From an uncultured Sulfitobacter sp. (GTDB lineage Bacteria > Pseudomonadota > Alphaproteobacteria > Rhodobacterales > Rhodobacteraceae): DNA of 64,000 bases. Below, one piece after another: positions 58,263 through 64,000 of this stretch; the stretch's first letter is position 1, and every line of letters begins with the position of its first letter. The position numbers were made by a program, and so were the translations under genes. The notes beneath the pieces were generated by a model, which made no database searches, was not told the origin of the DNA, and was given only the letters and a program-made list of their open reading frames with translations. The DNA lies in assembly GCA_905182645.1 (NCBI GenBank), contig CAJJCJ010000013.1, positions 62,001 to 126,000 on the forward strand, written 5' to 3'.

Positions 58263-58286
58263 CGAGGCGGGGGTAACCTCGCCTCG
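58263..58286 (+). other. Intercistronic hairpin between rpsB and tsf
   Basis: CGAGGCG (58263-58269) pairs with CGCCTCG (58280-58286) around a ten-base loop. There is no T-run, so it may stabilise or partly attenuate the rpsB-tsf transcript. Confidence 0.5.
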
Positions 58287-58321
58287 ATCCAATTTTGAAT
58301 TTCCTCATACGGAGTAGAGAC

Positions 58322-59194
58322 ATGGCTATTACCGCTGCAATGGTAAAAGAACTGCGCGACAGCACAGGCGCAGGCATGATGGACGCTAAAAAAGCGTTGA
58401 CTGAAAATGCTGGTGACATGGAAGCGTCTGTCGATTGGCTGCGCACCAAAGGTTTGGCAAAAGCTGCTAAGAAATCCGGCCGAACGGCTGCGGAAGGTCT
58501 TGTGGCTGTTGCTGTTAAAGGCGGAAAAGGTGTTGCTGTTGAAGTGAACTCCGAGACCGACTTTGTAGGCAAAAATGCTGACTTCCAGAAGATGGTTGCT
58601 GGCATTGCTGAAGTTGCGCTTAGCACATCCGACATCGACGGCCTAAAGGCTGCTGATCTGGACGGCAAAACTGTTGAACAGACTGTTATCGACGCAGTTG
58701 CGATCATCGGCGAAAACATGTCGGTCCGCCGCATGGCTGTCGTTGAAGGTGCATCTGTTGTGAACTATGTCCATAATGCTGCTGCACCTGGCATGGGCAA
58801 CATCGGCGTTCTGGTTGCACTGTCTGGCGACAACGAAGCATTTGGCCGTCAGGTTGCAATGCACATCGCTGCTGCAAACCCAGTGTCCTTGTCCGAAGCT
58901 GATCTTGACGCATCTGTTGTCGAGAAAGAAAAGACTGTTCAGATGGACATCGCACGCGAGTCCGGCAAGCCAGAAGCTGTGATCGAAAAAATGATCGTTG
59001 GCCGCATGAAGAAATTCATGGCTGAAGTTACATTGCTCAACCAGCAGTTCGTTGTGAACCCTGACGTGACAGTTGCACAGGCTGCAACCGATGCCGGTGT
59101 CGAAATCACTGGCTTTGTGCGTCTTGAAGTTGGTGAAGGCATCGAAGTTGAAAAAGAAGACTTCGCTGCTGAAGTAGCAAAGATGAACAGCTAA
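58322..59194 (+). CDS. tsf: Elongation factor Ts
   Basis: 290 residues from ATG 58322 ([20 protein letters not shown]). The UBA-like N-terminus with [19 protein letters not shown] and the TDFVGKN motif (the EF-Tu-displacing residues) are present. It exchanges GDP on EF-Tu. It is the second gene of the rpsB operon and ends in a strong terminator. Confidence 0.97.
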   Translation: MAITAAMVKELRDSTGAGMMDAKKALTENAGDMEASVDWLRTKGLAKAAKKSGRTAAEGLVAVAVKGGKGVAVEVNSETDFVGKNADFQKMVAGIAEVALSTSDIDGLKAADLDGKTVEQTVIDAVAIIGENMSVRRMAVVEGASVVNYVHNAAAPGMGNIGVLVALSGDNEAFGRQVAMHIAAANPVSLSEADLDASVVEKEKTVQMDIARESGKPEAVIEKMIVGRMKKFMAEVTLLNQQFVVNPDVTVAQAATDAGVEITGFVRLEVGEGIEVEKEDFAAEVAKMNS

Positions 59195-59218
59195 GCCTGT
59201 TAATCTAAAACGAAATTG

Positions 59219-59249
59219 GGCCCGTCTGAGAAATCAGGCGGGCCTTTTT
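59219..59249 (+). terminator. Rho-independent terminator of rpsB-tsf
   Basis: Stem GGCCCGTCTGA (59219-59229) / TCAGGCGGGCC (59234-59244) with loop GAAA, then five Ts. Confidence 0.9.
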
Positions 59250-59352
59250 CTTGTCGTCAACACACCGTAAACCAAACACAATGTCCAACGACATTGCGCA
59301 ACAGTTCGAGTTGATCACAATTTTAAGTTGATTTAACGAGGACGAATTTTAG

Positions 59353-60723
59353 ATGCAAATTACAACTATTTACGACACTGGAAACCAGTTCAGCTGAGAC
59401 CAAAAATCGACCAGCTATGACAATTTCGGTTTCATCGAACTTGTCGGTTACGTCTATGACAATGGCGCGTCGTCAATCCAGCTATATGAACTCGGAAATC
59501 TCTATTCATTACAGATCACAGATGCACGCCGATGGCGGCACAGCCACTGTCGGTGGTGTTTTCAATTGGACAAGCCGCGGCATTAGGTCTGATGAAAATG
59601 GCGCAATGAACAGTCGCGGAACGCTTTATGACAACGGTGTTATGTCTACTGATTTGTTCAATCCATACGGCTGGCTCGACAGAACAATAATGAGCGATGA
59701 CCAAGACAAGAAAATTTGGTCATCAATCTTCACTGATTATGATTTTGGCGTTATTAAGCAACGCCTTGTAACCTACACAATGGTCTGCAGGTAAAAACCC
59801 GTTACCAAGACAGCAAAGTCGCGGCAGTGGATCGATTTGACTTAGGCGATGTCAAAAATTGAACAACACAAAGCGAAAGGTTCGACGCCAACGGTCAACG
59901 CGAGATGATCGTCACCGAATTCGATGCTGGCGCAGTTCATCTCACAATATTTGCCGATGGCGTTAAAACAAGAATGCTCGAGTCCGACGACGGTGACGTG
60001 TGTAATTGGGCCAATAAATCCCCGAGTTTCGATATATCTGGTGCGTTGACGGTCAAGTCGATCACGTAGAATGATGGTACAGTTCGTCACGAATTTTGGG
60101 CGGATGGGGCGAAAACGAGTATCGAACAACACGACACGCTTGATATCAAAGCTTGGTCCGAGATTGTGACTACTTACAGTGCGGCGGGTCTGCGCGACGT
60201 GAAAACCACCACTTTTGACAGTGGAATAGTAAGAGGTGAGCAATGGGTGGATGGGCAAAGTGTATCTATTGAAATCCAAGATACGTTGGACGTAAAAAAT
60301 TGGTTCAGTAGTACCACCAACTATGATGCAACAGGTGCGATTTCTGAGCGTGTGACTGTCTTTGATAATGGCATAGAACGGGCTGAATCCTTTGGCTAAA
60401 GTGGTGTGCAGACAGCGATAATATCGGCGGATGTCGGCAACGCATTTGCATTGGATGCCAGAACGACCACAAACAATGCGGATGGTACAATTTCAACGCT
60501 TGGAACGGTTTTCGACAGCGGTGATCAGATCATTTTTGCATTTCAAACTGAGGACGGCCAACGCGATTGGCGACTCGAGGTTGACGGCGATAACAGCAGT
60601 GATTGGCTGTACCGCGTGACCGAATATGCCGTCGATGGAATCAACCCCATTGTGACAACATATGACACGGATGCGGCCCTGCCAGAGCTATACGTAGGCT
60701 ATGCGCTCGTTGAATTGATTTAG
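59353..60723 (+). pseudogene. Decayed gene for a protein of about nine 49-residue repeats
   Basis: The frame starts at ATG 59353 and carries TGA at 59395-59397. A frameshift follows near 59527, and a one-base loss near 59777. TGA at 59860-59862, TAG at 60067-60069 and TAA at 60397-60399 come next, and it ends at 60723. Repaired, it gives about 455 residues in roughly nine units of about 49. Each follows the pattern (N/A)W-x5-T-x-(Y/F)D-x2-G-x7-T-x-(Y/F)D-x-G-x7-(W/F)-x-DG. Two nonsense codons fall on the conserved tryptophan (TGG to TGA). I have seen repeats like this in large roseobacter secreted or RTX-like proteins; no signal peptide or RTX nonapeptide is seen here. Confidence 0.75.
59857..60444 (+). 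repeat. Four tandem repeat units of exactly 147 bp
   Basis: Units start at 59857, 60004, 60151 and 60298 (the next begins at 60445), each at an (N/A)W or damaged NW codon pair. The spacing is exactly 147 bp each time, although the DNA sequences differ strongly. The expansion is therefore old, and the later breakage of the gene has not changed unit length in this part. Confidence 0.7.
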
Positions 60724-60943
60724 CAAAGCTGCGGCATCGGTGGCATCGTTCGGTCTTGGGATTGACAGGAGAGTTACGATGCCGCCGTGCCGCGGATTGG
60801 CTAACCTGATAATTGTCAGGGATCCAACCCGCTATTTCCAAGCCTTAGGCCACCACTCACGGAACATGTTAATGGTGGCATTGATATGCAATTAGCAAAA
60901 ATTGGGTATTCCATGCCTTTTTTCGAATTCCTTGTTCTCTTAG

Positions 60944-61633
60944 CTAAATATCAACAACAAACATCTGGTTGTAGAATGCAGCTTTCATCACCGCTTGGGC
61001 TGTCGTGTCTACATCCAGCGCTTCACGCGCTAAGCGCAGGTGCTTTTCAACTGTTGCCGCAGTCAGTTCCAATATCACCGCAATGTCTTGCGTGGTTTTG
61101 CCGTCGCCGACCCATTGCAGAACTTCGTTTTGGCGCTTGGTCAATCTGCGCAGACCTGAATTGGGCAGGGTCAACAGCTTGAGGTGCATTACGTTGTTTG
61201 CCACGATCAGCGCATTACCGTGGGCCGCCCAAATTTGTTCGACTTGGTCTTGATACATGCCCGGTTTGGCGGTCAGGGCAATCGCGGCCTTGGTTCGAAC
61301 TGATACCGATTTAAAGCTGATCGTATAACCAGCAGTCACCATCATTTTCCGGTTAAAATCGACGACCTGCTGTTCGCGCGCAGATAGGTTCTCGGACAGT
61401 TCCATATCGTGCGGCCACCGCCAGCTACAAGCACCGTCGTTCGCCAACGCCCATTTCAACATAGGCGCATTTTGCAGCATGCCTTCGCCCAAAAACATCT
61501 TAATATACGCCGGATCGTGGTTGGTCAGTAAAACCCAGTCCTGCGGATCACCCAAAGACGTTGTCGTTTTATAACGGTTATAACCATAGATCAGCCGGTC
61601 AAAGCCAAAGGTCGCCATGTGATCCGTGTGCAA
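60944..61633 (-). CDS. LuxR-type regulator with autoinducer-binding domain (start uncertain)
   Basis: 229 residues from TTG 61633, but the conserved frame (IAHLAALTSAATVEELWKLH) reaches back to about 61687, where no ATG, GTG or TTG is in frame. An ATG at 61697 lies in another frame just after GGGGGA. The protein has an autoinducer-binding domain (GFDRLIYGYNRY, then NHDPAYIKMFLGEGM and WRWPHDMEL) and a C-terminal GerE helix-turn-helix (LTKRQNEVLQWVGDGKTTQD, then VEKHLRLAREAL). No luxI-type synthase is in the window, so it would be a LuxR solo. A start-region frameshift may have silenced it. Confidence 0.75.
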   Translation of the reverse strand: MHTDHMATFGFDRLIYGYNRYKTTTSLGDPQDWVLLTNHDPAYIKMFLGEGMLQNAPMLKWALANDGACSWRWPHDMELSENLSAREQQVVDFNRKMMVTAGYTISFKSVSVRTKAAIALTAKPGMYQDQVEQIWAAHGNALIVANNVMHLKLLTLPNSGLRRLTKRQNEVLQWVGDGKTTQDIAVILELTAATVEKHLRLAREALDVDTTAQAVMKAAFYNQMFVVDI

Positions 61634-61708
61634 TTTCCAAAGTTCTTCGACGGTCGCAGCACTTGTAAGCGCTGCTAGATGCGCGATGTTATGTCATAAA
61701 TCCCCCGT

Positions 61709-61724
61709 GTGCCAAATCTGGCAC
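61709..61724. promoter_or_regulatory. Lux-box-like palindrome GTGCCA-AATC-TGGCAC
   Basis: A perfect 16-bp inverted repeat between the LuxR-type gene and the ABC transporter operon. Its size and form are like known lux/tra boxes. It lies just upstream of the LuxR frame, where autoregulation would place it, and about 140 bp from the transporter start. Confidence 0.55.
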
Positions 61725-61865
61725 GCCCCAATCCAAATACTTCCACCGTAAAATACAGGCTATCAGCATTCCGGGTTCAATGACAAAGCCTTTGCGCTGA
61801 GTGCTTGTTCTTTGCGGGTTTTACGCAGACAATATGCGGCGCGCGCAAAGGAACAGGCCAACCCG

Positions 61866-62570
61866 ATGAATGACATCTTACAAGGGCTCTCGGCCGCCTT
61901 TTGGCTGGTCGTCAGCCTTGACTCAGAACTGATTGATATTAGCCTTCGGTCATTGCGTGTCACGCTGACTGCGCTGGTTATTTCTTGCATCATTGCCGTA
62001 CCTCTTGGCGCGTATTTGGCGGTGCAGCGGTTTCGCTATCGTCGGTTGGTGATCGCTGGGATCAATGCGCTGATGGGCTTGCCGCCCGTTGTGGTTGGAC
62101 TGGTCGTCTACTTACTGTTGTCGCGGTCCGGCCCGTTTGGCGTGTTTGGCTTGCTGTTCACCCCCACAGCGATGATCATCGCCCAAGTTATCATCATCAC
62201 GCCACTAATTGCGTCGATCGCGCACCAAGCCATAAGAGAGCTGTGGGCCGAATACCACGATTTGTTGATTTCCTTGAACACAACCAAATGGCAACGGATC
62301 AAAACATTGATCTGGGATGGCCGCCGCAATCTGCTAACGGCCGCATTGGCCGGTTTCGGACGCGCCATCGGAGAGGTCGGCGCGATCATGATCGTCGGAG
62401 GCAACATCGACAACGTCACCCGCGTACTGACCACCGCGATTGCGCTTGAAACAGGGAAGGGTGATTTTGCACTGGCGCTTGGTTTGGGGTTCGTTTTGAT
62501 TGGACTAAGCATGATTGTCAGCATCACAATTCACAGCCTGTCACGCACAGAGCGGGAGGGACGCTGGTGA
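61866..62570 (+). CDS. tupB: ABC transporter permease (tungstate TupB type)
   Basis: 234 residues from ATG 61866. Five or six membrane segments are seen. The EAA loop reads LWAEYHDLLISLNTTKWQRI, and GFGRAIGEVGAIMIVGGNID is a signature shared by molybdate/tungstate and related permeases. Upstream in-frame codons add a basic stretch without homology. The stop overlaps the GTG of the ATPase gene. Tungstate is inferred from the binding protein and overall form. Confidence 0.85.
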   Translation: MNDILQGLSAAFWLVVSLDSELIDISLRSLRVTLTALVISCIIAVPLGAYLAVQRFRYRRLVIAGINALMGLPPVVVGLVVYLLLSRSGPFGVFGLLFTPTAMIIAQVIIITPLIASIAHQAIRELWAEYHDLLISLNTTKWQRIKTLIWDGRRNLLTAALAGFGRAIGEVGAIMIVGGNIDNVTRVLTTAIALETGKGDFALALGLGFVLIGLSMIVSITIHSLSRTEREGRW

Positions 62571-63271
62571 CCCAAATGCTGCCTTTAACGCTGACTGATG
62601 TAGTCGTGCGTCGCCGCGGCAAACGGATTATTGGCCCCGTGACACATAGATTAGAACAAGGCCCACCGACGATTGTTATTGGCCCAAACGGATCCGGCAA
62701 AACCACGCTGCTGCGCGTGATACACGGAATTGAACGTATCAGCACGGGGCAGGTCAATTGGACCCATGACGCCCCCGACCAACAAGCGTTTGTGTTTCAA
62801 AACCCGATTGTATTGCGGCGTACAGTCGCCGAAAATCTGGCGTATCCATTGCGATTGGCTGGTGTGGATAAGGCTGAAATAATATCGCGTGTTACAACTT
62901 GGCTGGCGCGTATCGGGTTGGACGCATTGGCCAATACGGCGGCAACTCGGCTGTCGGGGGGCGAACGGCAAAAGCTGGCGATTGCACGCGCATTGATCCG
63001 CACCCCGCAAGTGTTGTTCCTTGATGAACCCTGCGCGAATTTGGACGGCCACACCACACGTGAGATTGAGGCGCTTTTGTCTGAAACCGCCACCGCTGGC
63101 ACGCGGTTGATAATGGCCACGCATAACATGGGCCAAGCCCGCCGTCTTGCGGGTGATGTCATCTTTATGCTGAACGGAAAAATACACGAAAGCGGCGCGG
63201 CAAATTACATCATGAACACGCCGCAAACATCTGAACTAAAATCATTTTTTCAAGGGGATATTGTTACATGA
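62567..63271 (+). CDS. tupC: ABC transporter ATP-binding protein (tungstate TupC type)
   Basis: 234 residues from GTG 62567. Walker A is GPNGSGKTTLL, the signature LSGGERQKLAIARAL, and Walker B VLFLDEPCANLD. It powers import through TupB. It is coupled to both neighbours by four-base overlaps (GTGA, ATGA). Confidence 0.9.
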   Translation: MTQMLPLTLTDVVVRRRGKRIIGPVTHRLEQGPPTIVIGPNGSGKTTLLRVIHGIERISTGQVNWTHDAPDQQAFVFQNPIVLRRTVAENLAYPLRLAGVDKAEIISRVTTWLARIGLDALANTAATRLSGGERQKLAIARALIRTPQVLFLDEPCANLDGHTTREIEALLSETATAGTRLIMATHNMGQARRLAGDVIFMLNGKIHESGAANYIMNTPQTSELKSFFQGDIVT

Positions 63272-64000
63272 CCCACTGTTTTTCGGTAATTTTTGCAATG
63301 ATTATTGGCACCGTAGCAGCGGCTGAAGACATGCGCCTTGCCGTGACCACATCGTTTGATAATTCCGGTCTGGCAGATATTCTTATCCCCGAAATTAAGG
63401 CTGATACCGGACTTGATGTGCAACTTTTGGTCGTAGGGACTGGGCAGGCTTTGCGCCTTGGGGCCGCAGGTGATGTGGACGCTGTATTGGTGCATTCGCG
63501 CAGTGCTGAGGACGCTTTCTTGGCTAAAGGCCACGGCACCCACCGCAGAGAGATCATGTATAATGACTTCGTTTTGGTCGGCCCATCAGGTTTGGGTGTT
63601 GTCGCGACAATCACCGACGCGATGTCCGCGCTGGCCATGATCAAGGCCCCGTTTATTAGCCGCGGTGACGACAGTGGGACCCACAAAGCCGAGTTGCGTC
63701 TTTGGAAAGCTGCGAACCTAGACACGGATGAATTTGGAAACTGGTACCGATCCGTTGGGGCAGGGATGGGCGCTGCCTTGAACACGGCCAGCGCGATGGA
63801 CGCCTATGTCATATCCGACCGTGCCAGTTGGCTGAATTTCGGGAACAAAGGCAACTTGGGGATCGTGTTTTCCGGTGATCCGGCGCTGTTCAATCAATAT
63901 GCATATCTGCCTGCGAACCCCGAAAAAGGCGAAAACATACTTCATTCCAGCGCCTTACAGCTCGAAGTTTGGCTCACCAGCGACCGCGCCAAAGCACTGA
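63268..64000 (+). CDS. tupA: Tungstate-type ABC substrate-binding protein (partial, C-terminus outside window)
   Basis: 244 codons are visible from ATG 63268. A signal peptide (VIFAMIIGTVAAAED) precedes the mature protein, which starts RLAVTTSFDNSGLADILIPE. SRGDDSGTHKAELRLWKAAN is the oxyanion-binding segment of the TupA/WtpA/PstS-like fold, and STASAMDAYVISDRASWL-like residues (NTASAMDAYVISDRASW) match TupA. The frame is open to the window edge. Tungstate is the likely ligand; molybdate is possible. Confidence 0.85.
   Translation, partial: MTHCFSVIFAMIIGTVAAAEDMRLAVTTSFDNSGLADILIPEIKADTGLDVQLLVVGTGQALRLGAAGDVDAVLVHSRSAEDAFLAKGHGTHRREIMYNDFVLVGPSGLGVVATITDAMSALAMIKAPFISRGDDSGTHKAELRLWKAANLDTDEFGNWYRSVGAGMGAALNTASAMDAYVISDRASWLNFGNKGNLGIVFSGDPALFNQYAYLPANPEKGENILHSSALQLEVWLTSDRAKAL

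Noticed and set aside
59842..60279. A 145-codon minus-strand frame across the repeat pseudogene
   Set aside because: It is antisense to clearly repeated, formerly coding sequence, and its translation has no pattern of its own.

Overview
The window looks like a chromosome segment of a marine roseobacter (Alphaproteobacteria, Rhodobacterales). Evidence for this is the alphaproteobacterial form of ribosomal protein S9, the neighbourhood mnmA - DUF1153/sciP - ctrA - ligA - recG, a GTTC-N7-GTTC LexA box, two dimethylglycine dehydrogenase-like proteins, and many short proteins of types familiar from that order. Moderate GC, an IS3-family element and a striking number of recently broken genes would suit an Octadecabacter/Loktanella-like organism. 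The species guess is inference only.

Layout. 1-6.5 kb: the start of a thiamine-phosphate-synthase-like gene, a broken TfoX-domain gene, trmJ, ctaA, an M32 carboxypeptidase, a crotonase-family gene, a thioesterase, and the rplM-rpsI operon with promoter and terminator. 6.6-8.4 kb: an integrase remnant cut short next to an IS3-family element. 8.4-13 kb: a minus-strand run with a TetR regulator, PPK2, an alpha/beta hydrolase, metA and a P-loop ATPase. 13-16 kb: two decayed genes (an HNH-type gene with three nonsense codons, and ctrA itself) around mnmA and sciP. 16-27 kb: housekeeping genes (ligA, recG, an SOS-type small membrane gene, a NifU-like gene, hisI, gluQRS, trmFO, gyrA). 26.7-29.2 kb: an arginase/ornithine cyclodeaminase operon with a divergent Lrp/AsnC regulator. 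29-32 kb: dsbB, a DedA-like gene, tRNA-Leu(CAA), and a long non-coding stretch before a Hint-like protein. 32-37.4 kb: two divergent covalent-flavin/GcvT-type demethylating dehydrogenases sharing a control region with two clear palindromes. 37-48 kb: a SYLF lipoprotein, a GFA protein, hemB, mfd, and an operon of acyl-CoA ligase, DsbA-like protein and Bcr/CflA exporter with a divergent XRE-cupin regulator. 47.6-51 kb: aqpS-arsC, a tiny lipoprotein, an orphan peptide-binding protein and a predicted small RNA. 51-57 kb: bdhA, argO, DUF502, psuK-psuG, DUF4198 and HupE-like proteins. 57.3-59.2 kb: a structured rpsB leader, rpsB and tsf. 59.3-61.7 kb: a decayed gene made of 147-bp repeats and a LuxR-type regulator with a lux-box-like palindrome. 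61.9-64 kb: the start of a tungstate-type ABC transporter operon.

The strongest biological message is loss of a cell-cycle master regulator. ctrA sits in its expected place but carries a frameshift and two nonsense codons, while its partner gene sciP next door stays open. A second theme is SOS control: a perfect LexA box precedes a 40-residue single-pass membrane protein. A third is non-coding control: a compact sRNA-like unit (promoter, hairpin, terminator) at 50.9 kb, paired operators between the two demethylase genes, and a lux-box-like palindrome at 61.7 kb.
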